A stretch of 43,716 nt of DNA from Treponema sp. (GCA_031278815.1 JAITJS010000056.1:1-43716); one strand, 5' to 3'; shown: positions 14,435-26,149, counted from the first letter of the stretch. The notes: a model not told the origin generated them from the letters alone. Numbers and translations: made by a program.

Positions 14435-14866
14435 ATGGCAAAAAAAAAGATTGCCACTCTTATCAAGCTTCAGTGCCCTGCGGGTAAGGCGACTCCGGCT
14501 CCGCCGGTAGGGCCTGCTCTGGGGCCTCATGGGGTGAGTGCGCCTCAGTTTGTCCAGCAATTTAATGAGCGGACTAAGACGATGGAGGCTGGCCTGGTTA
14601 TACCGGTGGTCATCACGGTATATACAGACAAATCCTTTACCTTTATACTCAAGACCCCTCCTGCGTCGGTTTTGATTAAGAAGGCCCTAGGTATTGAGAA
14701 GGGATCGGCAGAATCCCATAAGACCAAGGTGGGTAAACTACCGAAGGCGAAACTCGAAGAGATTGCCAAGCTTAAAATGCCGGATCTTTCTGCCAATGAT
14801 CTGGCAGGAGCCCTAAAGATCGTTGCAGGGACTGCCCGGTCCATGGGTGTCGAGGTGGAAACATGA
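14435..14866 (+). CDS. rplK: Ribosomal protein L11
   Basis: A 143-residue 23S rRNA GTPase-centre protein. The N-terminal domain has [20 protein letters not shown], and the C-terminal rRNA-binding domain has [19 protein letters not shown] and the end [20 protein letters not shown]. The stop overlaps the start of rplA as ATGA (14863-14866), indicating coupled translation. Confidence 0.97.
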   Translation: MAKKKIATLIKLQCPAGKATPAPPVGPALGPHGVSAPQFVQQFNERTKTMEAGLVIPVVITVYTDKSFTFILKTPPASVLIKKALGIEKGSAESHKTKVGKLPKAKLEEIAKLKMPDLSANDLAGALKIVAGTARSMGVEVET

Positions 14867-15543
14867 GGCACGGAAAAAAATACCTGGACAAGCTTAAAAA
14901 ATACGACCGCACCGCTTCCTATGGAGTAAAGGAGGCTTTGGATTTGGTTAAGACCCTGGCGACTGCCAAATTTGATGAGACGGTGGATCTTTCGGTAAAG
15001 CTCAATCTGAAAAAAAGCCAATCCGTCCGGGATACGGTGGTATTACCCCATCAGTTCCGGGGTGAGAAACGGATCCTGGTGTTTTGTAAAGCGGAGAAGG
15101 AAAAAGAGGCTCAGGAAGCAGGGGCTACCTATATAGGGGCGGAAGATTTAATCGAAAAGATAAAAGGGGGGTGGCTGGATTTTGATGTGGCAGTGGCTAC
15201 CCCGGATATGATGAAAGATGTGGGTAAGCTCGGTATGGTCTTGGGTCGCCGTGGACTCATGCCGAACCCCAAGACCGGAACCGTTACCTTTGACCTTAAA
15301 GGCGCCTTGGCAGAGCTACGGAAGGGACGCACCGAATTTCGGGCTGACAAGACCGGGGTGGTGCATCTGGCAGTGGGTAAGGTTTCCATGGAACGCGAAA
15401 AAGTTGCCGAAAATATTAAGACTGCAGTGGCTGAGATTAAGCGGAAGCGACCAGTTGACGCCAAGGGTGAATTTATTCGGACGATCTCAGTGGCTTCTAC
15501 GATGGGATCCGGGGTATGGGTTTCAATTAAGGACGAGGAGTAA
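14863..15543 (+). CDS. rplA: Ribosomal protein L1
   Basis: A 226-residue L1-stalk protein that binds 23S rRNA and in many bacteria represses its own operon by binding the mRNA leader. Typical motifs are [50 protein letters not shown] and [18 protein letters not shown]. It overlaps rplK by four bases and is followed by rplJ after three bases. Confidence 0.97.
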   Translation: MRHGKKYLDKLKKYDRTASYGVKEALDLVKTLATAKFDETVDLSVKLNLKKSQSVRDTVVLPHQFRGEKRILVFCKAEKEKEAQEAGATYIGAEDLIEKIKGGWLDFDVAVATPDMMKDVGKLGMVLGRRGLMPNPKTGTVTFDLKGALAELRKGRTEFRADKTGVVHLAVGKVSMEREKVAENIKTAVAEIKRKRPVDAKGEFIRTISVASTMGSGVWVSIKDEE

Positions 15544-15546
15544 GTC

Positions 15547-16086
15547 ATGGCGATTGTGGCAAAAAAAGTACAGGATATTAAGGTTTCTGCAATACAGGTA
15601 TTAGAGGAAAACTTCGGAAGTACCCAGGACTTTATCTTTGCGGATTACCGGGGGTTGACGGTGGAGCAAATCACGACCCTACGAAAACGACTTGGAGCTA
15701 AAGCCTCCCGATTTCAGGTGGTAAAAAACAACTTCGCTCGGATTGCTTTTGAACATTTGGCTGCCCCTGATGTATCCCCCTATCTGGTAGGTCCAACCGC
15801 GGTGGCGATTGCTCCCCAAGATGCGAATGAAGTGGCCAAGATACTTTTTGAATTTACTCGAGAAGCCCCGGTACTCAAGGTAAAGGGGGCCCTAGTGAGC
15901 GGTACGATCTATGATGCTGCTCAAACCGAGGCCTTTTCTAAGCTGCCTGGTAAGCTAGAGCTTATTTCCATGCTCATGTCTGTCTTGCATGGTCCGGTTC
16001 GAACCCTAGCAGCGGATCTCAACGATATCAATGCTCGGCTGGTACGGGCCATCAAAGCGGTGGGAGATAAAAAAGGCGAGGGGTAA
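15547..16086 (+). CDS. rplJ: Ribosomal protein L10
   Basis: A 179-residue protein that forms the base of the L7/L12 stalk and anchors L12 dimers. It has DFIFADYRGLTVEQITTLRK, then FQVVKNNFARIAFE and VGPTAVAIAP, and a C-terminal helical region for L12 binding (VRTLAADLNDINARLVRAIK). GAGGAG precedes the start. The gap to rplL is unusually long at 193 bases. Confidence 0.96.
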   Translation: MAIVAKKVQDIKVSAIQVLEENFGSTQDFIFADYRGLTVEQITTLRKRLGAKASRFQVVKNNFARIAFEHLAAPDVSPYLVGPTAVAIAPQDANEVAKILFEFTREAPVLKVKGALVSGTIYDAAQTEAFSKLPGKLELISMLMSVLHGPVRTLAADLNDINARLVRAIKAVGDKKGEG

Positions 16087-16279
16087 TCAGCGGGTATGAG
16101 GACGGAGACGTACCTTCAAGGTAGGTCTTATCGACCGTACAATAAAATAAAAAAACCGTCAGGCTTCGGGTTGCTGCCGTTCCTGTCGGTTACAATACCG
16201 GCCATGAGTCCGGGAAGGTCCGTAAGGACAGGGTGTATCCGTATGGGTACATTAGTAGGATATATGAGGAGAAGGTAAT
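16087..16279 (+). promoter_or_regulatory. Structured rplJ-rplL intergenic leader
   Basis: AACCGTCAGG (16154-16163) pairs with CCTGTCGGTT (16182-16191) with one T-T mismatch, and GTCC (16218-16221) pairs with GGAC (16226-16229). A short TACCTT-C-AAGGTA pairing lies near 16110-16122. The rplL ribosome site AGGAGAAGG lies just before 16280. The structures could tune L12 levels, which must exceed those of L10; this is inference. Confidence 0.4.
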
Positions 16280-16669
16280 ATGGCAGCCCTTAGTATTGAT
16301 CAGCTCATTGAAGCGATTTCGTCCATGACGGTTCTGGAGGTTTCAGAACTAGTTAAAGCCTTGGAGGAAAAATTTGGTGTTTCCGCTGCAGTTCCTGTGG
16401 CAGTAGCTGCAGTCGGCAGTGGTGCAGGGGTACCAGCGGAACCTGTGGAGGAGAAGACAGAATTTAATGTCATTCTCAAGGCCTATGATGATTCCAAGAA
16501 GATCGCGGTTATTAAAGAGGTTCGGGCAGTTACCGGTCTGGGACTCAAAGAAGCCAAAGACCTCGTTGAAGGAGCGCCCAAGCCGCTCAAAGAGAATATT
16601 TCGAAAGAAGAGGCTACGAAAATCAAGGATCAGGTCACTGCCGTCGGCGGTACTGTTGAAATTCAATAA
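16280..16669 (+). CDS. rplL: Ribosomal protein L7/L12
   Basis: A 129-residue stalk protein present in several copies per ribosome that recruits translation GTPases. The N-terminal dimerisation region ([19 protein letters not shown]) is joined by an Ala/Val/Pro hinge (about 37-57) to the globular C-terminal domain with [20 protein letters not shown]. The hinge is of normal length. It lies between the structured leader and the rpoB attenuator. Confidence 0.97.
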   Translation: MAALSIDQLIEAISSMTVLEVSELVKALEEKFGVSAAVPVAVAAVGSGAGVPAEPVEEKTEFNVILKAYDDSKKIAVIKEVRAVTGLGLKEAKDLVEGAPKPLKENISKEEATKIKDQVTAVGGTVEIQ

Positions 16670-16731
16670 CCCGCATCGTATACAATGTAGTTTTCTCATA
16701 AGAATCGGTGTTAGGTAAGGTTTCACCGCAG

Positions 16732-16760
16732 AGGCTTCCGGTGTTTGCCGGGGCCTTTTT
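16732..16760 (+). terminator. Attenuator-like terminator between rplL and rpoB
   Basis: AGGCTTCCGG (16732-16741) pairs with CCGGGGCCT (16748-16756) with one bulge and a TGTTTG loop, followed by five T. Its place between rplL and rpoB matches the partial terminator known in other bacteria that lowers rpoBC expression relative to the ribosomal proteins. Confidence 0.65.
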
Positions 16761-16788
16761 GTAAATTTTAAGCCCACAGGGGGAAGGA

Positions 16789-19700
16789 ATGGTAACAGAA
16801 AAGTCAATCGGTACACGAAGGTATATCGGGAAGGATATTCAAGATGTGATGGATCTTCCGGATCTTATCGACATTCAGCTCTGTTCATACGAACGCTTCC
16901 TGCAACGGGAACGGCTGCGAAAACATGGTACCTTAGAAATACAGGGACTGGAGGAAGTTTTTAGATCCACCTTTCCCATTGAAAGCCCTAATGGCGATAT
17001 GGTCTTGGAATATGAGTATTATACCTTGGATGAAGAGAATATCAAATTCTCTGAACAGGATTGTAAGCAAAAGGGGCTCACCTATGCAGTCTCTCTTAAG
17101 GCACGGGTAAACCTTATCTTTCAACAGACCGGTGAAATCCGGCAGAAGGATATCTACATGGGAGACGTTCCCGTTATGACCGAGCGGGGTACCTTTATCA
17201 TCAATGGGGCTGAACGGGTGGTGGTTTCCCAGATTCACCGTTCCCCAGGGGTCATTTTCAGTCATGAAAAGGGTATTTTTGCTTCTCGGATCATTCCCTA
17301 TCGAGGTTCCTGGATGGAATTTGAGATCGACCAAAAAAAGGAACTGATCTACGTCAAGATTGACCGGAAAAAGCGGATCCTAGGAACCATATTCCTTAGA
17401 GCGTTGGGGTATGAAAGCCGGGAGGAGATCATCCGGTCCTTTTATAAGATCGAAACCCTGGAAGTAGTGGACGATCGGGAAACCAGGGAACGGTTTTCAG
17501 GCCGGGTTCTGGCTGCTGCGGTGTGGATTAGCACAGGAGAAGGAGTGGGTAACGTTGAAGGCAGCGGACGAAAAAAACTCTATCGGGCAGGGGAAAAATT
17601 ACACCCCCATAATGTGGATGAGCTTCTGAGCCATGGCATTGCCTCGGTAGGGGTTATTAATTTTGAAGAACCTGATTCTCTTAACTCTCCGATGCTCCTC
17701 AACTGTTTTGAACGGGAAGAGATAAAATTTGTCAAAGACGATCCTGAACGGGACGAACCTTCCAAGGAAGATGCCCTTTCTGCAGTCTACTCGGTCCTCA
17801 TGCCCGGGGAATCCATCACGGTAGAGGCCGCGGAAAAGGACTTGCTTGGGATGTTTTTTTCCAGCCGACGCTACGATCTGGGAAAAGTGGGGCGGTATAA
17901 ACTCAACAAAAAGTTTGACTTTAAGCCTCCCCTGGAAGCATCTACCCTGACCAGACAGGATATTATCGCTACCATGAAGTTCCTCATCCAGGTCTACGTA
18001 GGGGATGAAAACATCGATGATATTGACCATTTGGGTAATCGCCGGGTCCGATCCGTGGGGGAACTCATGGCCAATGCCATGAAGACCGCATTCAGCCGGA
18101 TGGAACGGATCGCCAAGGAGCGGATGAGCCTCAAAGAGACCGATACCATCAGGCCCCAGGACCTCATTTCGATTAAACCCGTGGTGGCGGTGATCAAGGA
18201 GTTCTTTGGGTCCAGCCAACTCTCCCAGTTCATGGATCAGGTGAATCCCCTGGCCGAGCTGACCCACAAGCGCAGGCTCAATGCCCTGGGCCCGGGGGGG
18301 CTTTCCCGGGATCGGGCCGGGTTCGAGGTTCGGGATGTACACTACACCCATTATGGCCGGATGTGCCCCATTGAAACCCCGGAAGGACCGAATATTGGGC
18401 TTATCGTATCCTTAGCCAACTATACCCGGGTGAATGAATACGGCTTTCTGGAAACCCCTTACCGTAAGGTAAGCCACGGGGTGGCTACCGGGGAGATCGA
18501 ATACCTCTCGGCTATGGACGAGGATCGGTATTTCATAGCCCAAGCCTCGGCCAAACTAAACAGCAACGGTTCTTTTGGCGACGAACAGGTATCCTGCCGC
18601 AGGCAGGGGGATTATACCACCCGGGGACCTGAAGATATTCAGTATATGGATGTATCCCCTAAACAGATCATCTCCGTATCAGCTTCACTCATCCCCTTCT
18701 TGGAGCATGACGATGCCAACCGGGCCCTCATGGGTTCCAACATGCAGCGTCAAGCCGTGCCCCTGGTCTTCCCTGAAGCTCCCCGGGTTGGTACGGGAAT
18801 GGAGGGAAAATGCGCCTACGATTCAGGGGTATTGGTCAAGGCTCGTAGAGCTGGCAAAGTGGTCCGGGTTACTGCCCAAGATATTACCATTGAGCCTGAT
18901 ACGAGTACGGATCCCGAAGCAAAGGTCCCCCGTATTGCGGAAACTAACGATCGAGGCTTTGATGTGTACCATTTGATTAAGTACCAAAGGACCAACCAAG
19001 ATACCTGCTATAACCAACGTCCCTTAGTACAGCTAGGGGAACAGGTCCTCCCAGGACAGGTCATTGCCGATGGACCTGCGACGAAAAATGGTGAGCTCGC
19101 CTTGGGTCGGAATATCTTGGTAGGGTTCATGCCGTGGAATGGGTATAACTACGAGGATTCGATTCTCATCTCCCAAAAGGTGGTAAAGGATGATATGTTC
19201 ACTTCCATCCATATCAAAGAATTCCTCACCGAAGTCCGGGAAACCAAGCTGGGTCCGGAAAAGATCACCCGGGATATTCCTAATACCTCTGAGAAAAGCC
19301 TGGATAACCTGGATACCGAAGGGATCATCCGGGTAGGGGCGAAAGTGCGTTCCGGGGACATCCTGGTAGGGAAGGTAACCCCTAAGAGCGAGACCGAAAC
19401 CACTCCTGAATTCAAGCTGCTCAACTCCATATTCGGCGAAAAGGCCAAGGAGGTGCGGGATTCTAGCCTACGAGTGCCTCACGGTATTGACGGAACCATC
19501 ATTGACATACAGCGACTGAAGCGTACTCAAGGGGATGATCTCAACCCCGGGGTTGACGAGGTGGTAAAGGTACTTATTGCCACGAAACGAAAACTCCGGG
19601 AAGGGGACAAGATGGCAGGCCGCCACGGTAACAAGGGAGTAGTGGCCCGGATACTACCGGAAGAGGACATGCCCTACATGGAAGACGGTACGCCCTTGGA

Positions 19701-20349
19701 CCTCTGCCTCACCCCCTTGGGGGTTCCTTCTCGAATGAACATCGGCCAGCTCTTGGAAACTGAGCTGGGTTGGGCAGCGTCTACCTTGGACGAATGGTTT
19801 TCCTCGCCGGTATTCCAATCCCCTTCCACCGAGCAGATCGAAGAAAAGCTCAAAGAGGCGGGACTTCCGGTGAGTTCTAAGACCTATCTCCGGGATGGCC
19901 GTACGGGGGAAACCTTTGTGAATCCCATCTTCTGTGGGGTGATCTACTTCCTCAAGCTCCACCACCTGGTAGACGATAAGATGCATGCCCGGTCCACCGG
20001 TCCCTATTCCCTAGTAACCCAGCAACCCTTGGGAGGCAAGGCCCAATTCGGTGGTCAACGGCTCGGGGAAATGGAGGTGTGGGCCTTGGAAGCCTACGGT
20101 GCGGCCAATACCCTACAGGAACTCTTAACCATTAAATCCGATGATATGACCGGTCGGTCTAAAATCTACGAAGCCATTGTGAAAGGCGAACCTTCTACTA
20201 CTGCGGGGATTCCTGAATCTTTCAATGTATTGGTTCAAGAATTACGAGGACTCGCTTTGAATTTGACCATCTATGACACCAAGGGTAAACAGATTCCTCT
20301 TACCGAGCGGGATGATGAGCTTATCATTAAATCAGGTTCAAATTTCTGA
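16789..20349 (+). CDS. rpoB: RNA polymerase beta subunit
   Basis: An 1186-residue catalytic subunit, close in length to other spirochaete RpoB and shorter than the E. coli protein. The rifampicin region reads [20 protein letters not shown] followed by [18 protein letters not shown]; Asn498 stands where E. coli has Ser531. Further landmarks are [45 protein letters not shown] and the C-terminal [19 protein letters not shown]. The start follows GGGGGAAGG. The frame is intact throughout. The gap to rpoC holds a perfect inverted repeat. Confidence 0.98.
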   Translation: MVTEKSIGTRRYIGKDIQDVMDLPDLIDIQLCSYERFLQRERLRKHGTLEIQGLEEVFRSTFPIESPNGDMVLEYEYYTLDEENIKFSEQDCKQKGLTYAVSLKARVNLIFQQTGEIRQKDIYMGDVPVMTERGTFIINGAERVVVSQIHRSPGVIFSHEKGIFASRIIPYRGSWMEFEIDQKKELIYVKIDRKKRILGTIFLRALGYESREEIIRSFYKIETLEVVDDRETRERFSGRVLAAAVWISTGEGVGNVEGSGRKKLYRAGEKLHPHNVDELLSHGIASVGVINFEEPDSLNSPMLLNCFEREEIKFVKDDPERDEPSKEDALSAVYSVLMPGESITVEAAEKDLLGMFFSSRRYDLGKVGRYKLNKKFDFKPPLEASTLTRQDIIATMKFLIQVYVGDENIDDIDHLGNRRVRSVGELMANAMKTAFSRMERIAKERMSLKETDTIRPQDLISIKPVVAVIKEFFGSSQLSQFMDQVNPLAELTHKRRLNALGPGGLSRDRAGFEVRDVHYTHYGRMCPIETPEGPNIGLIVSLANYTRVNEYGFLETPYRKVSHGVATGEIEYLSAMDEDRYFIAQASAKLNSNGSFGDEQVSCRRQGDYTTRGPEDIQYMDVSPKQIISVSASLIPFLEHDDANRALMGSNMQRQAVPLVFPEAPRVGTGMEGKCAYDSGVLVKARRAGKVVRVTAQDITIEPDTSTDPEAKVPRIAETNDRGFDVYHLIKYQRTNQDTCYNQRPLVQLGEQVLPGQVIADGPATKNGELALGRNILVGFMPWNGYNYEDSILISQKVVKDDMFTSIHIKEFLTEVRETKLGPEKITRDIPNTSEKSLDNLDTEGIIRVGAKVRSGDILVGKVTPKSETETTPEFKLLNSIFGEKAKEVRDSSLRVPHGIDGTIIDIQRLKRTQGDDLNPGVDEVVKVLIATKRKLREGDKMAGRHGNKGVVARILPEEDMPYMEDGTPLDLCLTPLGVPSRMNIGQLLETELGWAASTLDEWFSSPVFQSPSTEQIEEKLKEAGLPVSSKTYLRDGRTGETFVNPIFCGVIYFLKLHHLVDDKMHARSTGPYSLVTQQPLGGKAQFGGQRLGEMEVWALEAYGAANTLQELLTIKSDDMTGRSKIYEAIVKGEPSTTAGIPESFNVLVQELRGLALNLTIYDTKGKQIPLTERDDELIIKSGSNF

Positions 20350-20385
20350 GTATGGTTTCAGACAAGAAGGCTTACTTCTAAGGCT

Positions 20386-20418
20386 GTTCCTGCAAACCTT
20401 CTAGAGGTTTGCAGGAAC
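20386..20418 (+). repeat. Perfect 14-bp inverted repeat between rpoB and rpoC
   Basis: GTTCCTGCAAACCT (20386-20399) and its exact reverse complement (20405-20418) flank a TCTAG loop. No T-run follows, so it does not look like a full terminator. An RNA-processing or stability hairpin is possible. Confidence 0.75.
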
Positions 20419-20521
20419 TGTATTGTAGTGATTACTATGCGCCAGGGGACGTTTAAAAGGTGGGGGGAACGGGCAGGAAGTTCTCCTCCCCTTCCCCACT
20501 CCCACGATAAGGGGTATATAC

Positions 20522-23500
20522 ATGCGGGATATACAAGATTTTGATTCCATTATGATCCGTTTGGCCTCTCCAGATATGATCCGAGCTTGGTCTTACGGAG
20601 AAGTTAAAAAACCGGAAACCATCAATTACCGAACCCTCCGACCTGAAAAAGACGGCCTTTTCTGTGAACGGATCTTCGGGACCACCAAGGAATGGGAATG
20701 TTACTGCGGTAAGTTCAAATCCATCCGGTATAAGGGGGTTATCTGCGATCGTTGCGGGGTAGAGGTGACCCATTTCAAGGTGCGCCGGGAACGAATGGGT
20801 CATATAGAATTGGCAGCACCGGTTTCTCATATCTGGTATTATCGTTCCATTCCGAGCCGTATGGGCCTGCTCCTGGACATTCCCATGGCAGCCTTACGGT
20901 CAGTGCTCTACTATGAAAAGTACGTAGTCATTGAACCGGGAGACACGGACCTTAAAAGAATGCAGCTCCTCACCGAGGATGAGTATTATGACGCCCAAGA
21001 ACGGTACGGTGGCGGTTTCAGTGCAGGCATGGGAGCGGAAGCAGTACGGACCCTTCTAGAAAATCTCAATTTAGACCAAATGACCCTTGAACTCCGTGCT
21101 AAGATGATCGAAAAGGGCTCCAAGAGTGATAAGCGGCTCTTAAAGCGCATTGAGATCGTGGAGAATTTCCGTAACTCCAATAACAAGCCTGAATGGATGA
21201 TCCTGGATGTGGTTCCGGTCATCCCCCCAGAGCTCCGTCCTATGGTACAACTGGACGGGGGCCGCTTCGCCACTTCGGACCTCAACGACCTGTACCGAAG
21301 GGTGATTAATCGGAACAACCGGCTCAAACGGCTCCAGGCATTGAATGCCCCGGATATCATCATTCGCAATGAAAAGCGGATGCTCCAAGAGGCGGTGGAC
21401 GCCCTCTTTGACAATTCCAAGAAAAAGCGGGTGGTAAAAGGCGCCTCCAACCGGCCCCTCAAATCCATTTCCGATATGCTTAAAGGCAAGCAGGGTCGGT
21501 TCCGGCAGAACCTTTTGGGTAAACGGGTTGACTATTCAGGCCGGAGTGTAATCACCGTGGGACCGGACCTGAAGATGTGGCAATGCGGACTCCCCACCAA
21601 GATGGCGCTGGAGCTTTTCAAGCCCTTCATCATGAAGAAGCTGGTGGATAAGGACGTCGTCTACAACATCAAAAAGGCCAAGATCTTAGTGGAACAAGAG
21701 ACCCCGGAGGTCTTTGCCATTCTGGACGAGGTAGTGAAGGAGCATCCTATTCTCTTAAATCGGGCGCCCACCTTGCACCGGCTGGGGATCCAGGCCTTTG
21801 AGCCGGTTTTAGTGGAAGGTAAGGCCATCAAGCTCAACCCCTTGGTATGCCATGCTTTTAACGCAGATTTTGATGGGGATCAGATGGCCGTCCATGTACC
21901 CCTCACCCAAGCTGCTCAGATGGAGTGCTGGACCTTGATGCTTTCCGCCCGGAACCTCCTCAATCCTGCTAATGGAAAAACCATCGTGTTCCCCTCTCAG
22001 GACATGGTTTTGGGGATCAACTTTCTTACCCGGATAAAGCCCCATGCCAAAGGCCAAGGTCGGCGATACGGTACCGTGGAAGAAATTCTCATGGCAGTAG
22101 ACGCTCAGGCCCTGGAATGGGAAGCATGTGTGCGGGTACGACCCCCTAAATTGCCGGTCTGGGAAAAAGCAGGAGGGGTTTTCACCATCGGGAAAGATGG
22201 GCTCATTGAAACTACCCCAGGACGACTTGTTTTTAACGAGGAACTTCCCCAGGAGATTCCTTTCATCAACTATGAGTTAAAGGACAAAGAGCTTCGAGGA
22301 CTTATCGAACAGGTCTTCGCGAATAAGGGTTCCTGGACCACAGTGAAGATGCTGGATGCCATCAAAAACACCGGTTATAAATACGCTACCGTCTTTGGGG
22401 CTACTATCGGCGTGGATGATATTGTGATTCCTAAAGAAAAAGCTGCAATGATCGACCGGGCAGGCCAGGAAGTGGATTCTATCCAGAAGCAGCATCGTCA
22501 AGGACATATCACCCAGGAAGAACGGTACAATCGAGTGGTGGAGGTCTGGAACAAAACCAACGATGAGCTTACCGATATTATGATGAAGACCTTGGAAGCT
22601 GACCGGGATGGGTTCAACTCGATCTATATGATGGCCAACTCCGGAGCCCGAGGAAGCCGTAACCAGATCCGCCAGCTTGCGGGAATGCGAGGACTCATGG
22701 CCAAGCCTTCCGGAGACATCATCGAACTCCCCATACGGTCCAATTTCAAAGAAGGACTTTCGGTGATCGAGTTCTTCATCTCTACCAATGGAGCCCGTAA
22801 GGGTTTGGCCGATACGGCCCTCAAAACCGCAGAAGCAGGCTACCTCACCCGGCGGCTCGTGGACATTGCCCAGGATGTGGTGGTCAACGAAGACGACTGC
22901 GGTACCATCAACGGGATTTCCTACTCGGCTATTAAAAACGGAGAGGAAATTGTCGAGCCTCTAAGCGACCGTATTGTGGGTCGGTATACCCTAGAACGGG
23001 TCAAACACCCCATTACCGGGGAGCTTGTGGTGGATGTGAATGAGGAGATTACCGAAGAAATCGCCCGAGCCATCGAAGAAGCGGGGATTGAGGCTGTCCG
23101 GATCCGGACGGTTTTGACCTGTGAAGCCAAGCACGGGGTTTGCCGCCGCTGTTACGGTCGTAATCTTGCCACTAACCGCACCGTGGACATAGGTGAAGCG
23201 GTAGGTACCATCGCGGCCCAATCCATTGGTCAGCCAGGAACCCAGCTCACCATGCGGACCTTTCATATCGGAGGAGCCGCCACCAAAGTCAGTGAAGAAA
23301 GCCAGATTTATTTGAAATACCCGGTATATATCCGGGATGTTAGCGGGGTTTATGTGGAGCTTACCAATGGCCATTGGCTCTTTACCCGCAAAGGCTATGC
23401 TATAGTGAACAAGGTTATGAAGGAATACCGACTTGAGGAGCAGGATGAACTTCTGGTGGGAAACGGCAAGCGTATCATCCGGGGAGAACCGATTATCAAA

Positions 23501-24799
23501 CATGAGGGACAGGATGTACTCTCTCCTGAAATTGCCTATGCTATGGTGTTGGCAGATCATCTCTACCTGATTGGGCAGGATCAGAAGATTGAAGTCCGGA
23601 ACGGTTCTGAATTGGTGGTAAAAAAAGGGGAAGTGGTAGCTGCGGAAAAGACCATTGCTACCTTTGACCCCTTCTCCGATCCGATCATCGCAGAAGCATC
23701 GGGGCTTATCAAATATGAAGACATCATCCCCGGTACAACCTTAAAAGAAGAAATCGATGAAGAAACGGGAAATGTCGAAAAGCGGATCACCGAATTCCAG
23801 TTGGAAAGCAAGCAGCCCCGGATATTCATCATTGACGAGGCCGGCGCGGAACTAGCTTCTTACTTCCTCCCCGGAGGGGCCTATATCCAGGTTGATGAAG
23901 GAGAGCGGATCAACGCAGGACGCACCATAGCCAAGACCCTCAAGGAGTCGGCCAAGGCTATGGATATTACCAGCGGCCTTCCCCGGGTGAGCGAGCTCTT
24001 CGAGGCTCGCAAGCCGAAGAGTCCTGCGGTATTGGCTCAAGTTTCGGGTAGGATATCTTTTAAGGGTATAGTCAAGGGTAAGCGGGTAATTACCATACAG
24101 GATGCCTTTGGGAAGGAATACAAGCACCTCCTCCCTATGACCAAACGGCTCTTGGTCAGGGACGGGGATACGGTGGAAGCCGGGGAAAGTCTTTGCGTGG
24201 GGGCGATTAATCCCCATGATATTCTCTTTATTATGGGTGAAAGCCGTCTTCAGCGTTACCTCATGGATGAAATCCAACAGATGTACCGGGTGCAAGGGGT
24301 AACCATCAATGATAAGCACATCGGGGTTATCATCAGACAGATGATGCGGAAGGTGGAAGTTGTATCCGTAGGGGATACGAAATTTATCTTCAGCCAACTG
24401 GTGGACAAGTACCGTTTCCACGAGGAAAACAACCGGGTCATTGAAGAAGGGGGCCAGCCTGCGGTAGCCCGACCCATGTTTCAAGGTATCACCAAGGCAA
24501 GCCTCAATATTGACTCCTTTTTATCCGCAGCGAGTTTCCAGGAAACCACCAGGGTCCTTACTAATGCGGCCATTGCCGGTTCCACGGATTACCTCCGGGG
24601 CCTTAAGGAAAACATCATCATCGGCCATCCTATCCCCGCGGGTACCGGGATGAAGCGGTATCGGGCGGTAAAGCTCTTTGATGAGGATAATAAAGACCTG
24701 GATGTGGAGATGCAGGAGATATTGGAACGGGTTAAACTGGAAAAAGTCGCCGAAACTACCGAGGAAGAAGAGTTTATCGCTGAAGAAGCGGAAGAGTAG
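20522..24799 (+). CDS. rpoC: RNA polymerase beta' subunit
   Basis: A 1425-residue subunit carrying the active-site magnesium motif NADFDGDQ (Asn447, with Asp449, Asp451 and Asp453). The N-terminal zinc site has [20 protein letters not shown], and the second zinc site has [16 protein letters not shown]. Other landmarks are [19 protein letters not shown], the trigger-loop region [20 protein letters not shown] and the C-terminal [20 protein letters not shown]. The acidic tail ([15 protein letters not shown]) is long. The start is 172 bases after rpoB; weak AAGGGG lies upstream. It closes the rpl-rpo run. Confidence 0.98.
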   Translation: MRDIQDFDSIMIRLASPDMIRAWSYGEVKKPETINYRTLRPEKDGLFCERIFGTTKEWECYCGKFKSIRYKGVICDRCGVEVTHFKVRRERMGHIELAAPVSHIWYYRSIPSRMGLLLDIPMAALRSVLYYEKYVVIEPGDTDLKRMQLLTEDEYYDAQERYGGGFSAGMGAEAVRTLLENLNLDQMTLELRAKMIEKGSKSDKRLLKRIEIVENFRNSNNKPEWMILDVVPVIPPELRPMVQLDGGRFATSDLNDLYRRVINRNNRLKRLQALNAPDIIIRNEKRMLQEAVDALFDNSKKKRVVKGASNRPLKSISDMLKGKQGRFRQNLLGKRVDYSGRSVITVGPDLKMWQCGLPTKMALELFKPFIMKKLVDKDVVYNIKKAKILVEQETPEVFAILDEVVKEHPILLNRAPTLHRLGIQAFEPVLVEGKAIKLNPLVCHAFNADFDGDQMAVHVPLTQAAQMECWTLMLSARNLLNPANGKTIVFPSQDMVLGINFLTRIKPHAKGQGRRYGTVEEILMAVDAQALEWEACVRVRPPKLPVWEKAGGVFTIGKDGLIETTPGRLVFNEELPQEIPFINYELKDKELRGLIEQVFANKGSWTTVKMLDAIKNTGYKYATVFGATIGVDDIVIPKEKAAMIDRAGQEVDSIQKQHRQGHITQEERYNRVVEVWNKTNDELTDIMMKTLEADRDGFNSIYMMANSGARGSRNQIRQLAGMRGLMAKPSGDIIELPIRSNFKEGLSVIEFFISTNGARKGLADTALKTAEAGYLTRRLVDIAQDVVVNEDDCGTINGISYSAIKNGEEIVEPLSDRIVGRYTLERVKHPITGELVVDVNEEITEEIARAIEEAGIEAVRIRTVLTCEAKHGVCRRCYGRNLATNRTVDIGEAVGTIAAQSIGQPGTQLTMRTFHIGGAATKVSEESQIYLKYPVYIRDVSGVYVELTNGHWLFTRKGYAIVNKVMKEYRLEEQDELLVGNGKRIIRGEPIIKHEGQDVLSPEIAYAMVLADHLYLIGQDQKIEVRNGSELVVKKGEVVAAEKTIATFDPFSDPIIAEASGLIKYEDIIPGTTLKEEIDEETGNVEKRITEFQLESKQPRIFIIDEAGAELASYFLPGGAYIQVDEGERINAGRTIAKTLKESAKAMDITSGLPRVSELFEARKPKSPAVLAQVSGRISFKGIVKGKRVITIQDAFGKEYKHLLPMTKRLLVRDGDTVEAGESLCVGAINPHDILFIMGESRLQRYLMDEIQQMYRVQGVTINDKHIGVIIRQMMRKVEVVSVGDTKFIFSQLVDKYRFHEENNRVIEEGGQPAVARPMFQGITKASLNIDSFLSAASFQETTRVLTNAAIAGSTDYLRGLKENIIIGHPIPAGTGMKRYRAVKLFDEDNKDLDVEMQEILERVKLEKVAETTEEEEFIAEEAEE

Positions 24800-24815
24800 G
24801 ATTTACCTGTAGGAA

Positions 24816-24901
24816 GCGGGCCTTTGTATAGGTACCCTTCTCCTTATGAGAGACTGCGGACTTTGCGGTCGATAAAGTCCTTGGATCTTTGGAAGGCCCG
24901 C
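24816..24901 (+). repeat. Nested inverted repeats downstream of rpoC
   Basis: GCGGGCCTT (24816-24824) is the exact reverse complement of AAGGCCCGC (24893-24901), and inside it GGACTTT (24858-24864) pairs with AAAGTCC (24874-24880). A further AAAGTCC copy at 24904-24910 could compete. This could be the 3' structure of the rpoBC transcript, though no T-run follows. Confidence 0.4.
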
Positions 24902-24978
24902 GTAAAGTCCGTTTCTCCGGTATACCAGAATTCGGTTACAAAATACTCAGTGTTCCTTTCATTATAACATAAAGCAAA
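24844..24978 (-). pseudogene. Coding-like C-terminal protein fragment without a start
   Basis: On the minus strand an open frame reads TEYFVTEFWYTGETDF, then TRAFQRSKDFIDRKVRSLS and a TAA stop at 24846-24844. The composition looks like a genuine protein C-terminus. Upstream the frame reaches a TAG near 24980 without ATG, GTG or TTG at a usable position, so it appears to be the tail of a lost gene. No family was recognised. The inverted repeats in the same interval are an alternative explanation. Confidence 0.3.
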
Positions 24979-25001
24979 AATCAGGATGAAAAACTACGGT
25001 T

Positions 25002-26135
25002 TTAGCCGGTATTGCGGGTAATGTTCAAACCGGTTTCTCGATCAAATAGATGGGTCTTTTCAGAATTAAAGGCAAGGTGAATACTATCACCGTGCTTATA
25101 GTATACATCCTCTGCAGTGGTGATGGTTAAGAGTTCCCTTCCCAGTCGAACGCTGATACGCCGTTCATCACCGAAGTTTTCATAGACCGCTACCGGTACC
25201 GGGGTACTGGTAGGATTATCGGTAATGAGTACATCTACCGGACGTACCCCGAGGGTAATGGCCATCGTATCGGAAACTACGCCATAGTATTGTTCAGGCA
25301 CCTTTATCCGCACATCACTGCCTTCAAACGTAAAGAAGAAACCCTCCGCAGTTTTTACCATAACCGAGGGAATAAGATTCATCGGCGGCTCCCCGATGAA
25401 ACCCGCAACAAACTCATTGACCGGTTGGTCGTAGACTTCCAGGGGTGTACCCATCTGCTGCAATTCACCGTCTTTCATGATGATGATCACATCCGCCAAA
25501 GACATAGCCTCGATCTGATCATGGGTAACGATAATGGTGGTACATTCAATTTCATGGTGCATCCGTTTGATTTCCTGCCGCAGGGTCTGCCGCATCTTCC
25601 CATCCAGATGGCTTAAGGGTTCGTCCAGGAGGAGGACTCCCGGCTGCCGGACAATAGCCCGGGCTATATTAACCCGCTGTTTTTGGCCCCCCGAGAGGGC
25701 GCTGGGCTTCATAGATAAAAGCTCGTCAACCTTTAAAAGAGGGGCAACTTTGTCTATAGCCTTTTTGATCTCATCCGCAGGCATCTTCTTCGCCTTGAGA
25801 TTGAAGGTAAGATTATCATAGACCGAAAGAGGCGGATACAGGGCGTAATCCTCGAAGGCGAGTCCAATATTCCGATCTTTAGGAAGCAACTCATTGATAC
25901 ACACATCGTCAATGAACATCTCCCCGGCGGTTATTTTTTCAAGCCCCGCAATCATGCGTAAGGTGGTAGATTTCCCACAACCGGAAGGTCCCAGAATACC
26001 GATAAATGCCTTATCCTTACAGGCAAAAGAGAGGTTCTTGACCGCAAAATCATTGGGGCTTTTCTTTTTACTGAACCATTTTTTCTCGGTGTTACTGTAG
26101 CGTTTATAGATGTTCTGCAAAGTTATGCGTGCCAC
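25002..26135 (-). CDS. Sugar-type ABC importer ATPase (MalK/UgpC-like), second of a pair
   Basis: A 377-residue ATP-binding subunit of a CUT1-type importer. It has Walker A GPSGCGKST, signature ALSGGQKQRVNIARA, Walker B VLLLDEPLSHLD and the switch His in IIVTHDQIEAMSLAD, plus a C-terminal regulatory OB-like region (about 240-370). The Q-loop, usually FQNYALYPH, reads FEDYALYPP, with Glu replacing Gln. It is the last gene of the operon, 14 bases after the other ATPase. The C-terminus has GVRPVDVLI, as in MalK-like proteins. Two non-identical ATPases with two permeases suggest a heterodimeric motor. Substrate unknown. Confidence 0.9.
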   Translation of the reverse strand: MARITLQNIYKRYSNTEKKWFSKKKSPNDFAVKNLSFACKDKAFIGILGPSGCGKSTTLRMIAGLEKITAGEMFIDDVCINELLPKDRNIGLAFEDYALYPPLSVYDNLTFNLKAKKMPADEIKKAIDKVAPLLKVDELLSMKPSALSGGQKQRVNIARAIVRQPGVLLLDEPLSHLDGKMRQTLRQEIKRMHHEIECTTIIVTHDQIEAMSLADVIIIMKDGELQQMGTPLEVYDQPVNEFVAGFIGEPPMNLIPSVMVKTAEGFFFTFEGSDVRIKVPEQYYGVVSDTMAITLGVRPVDVLITDNPTSTPVPVAVYENFGDERRISVRLGRELLTITTAEDVYYKHGDSIHLAFNSEKTHLFDRETGLNITRNTG

Positions 26136-26149
26136 CGCTTCCTCTCCCT

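Noticed and set aside
16096-16278. Small plus-strand ORF in the rplJ-rplL gap
   Set aside because: It has no proper ribosome site and its sequence is the hairpin-rich leader; composition is not protein-like.
17599-18351. Minus-strand 250-codon ORF inside rpoB
   Set aside because: It is fully antisense to the highly conserved rpoB frame and resembles no protein.
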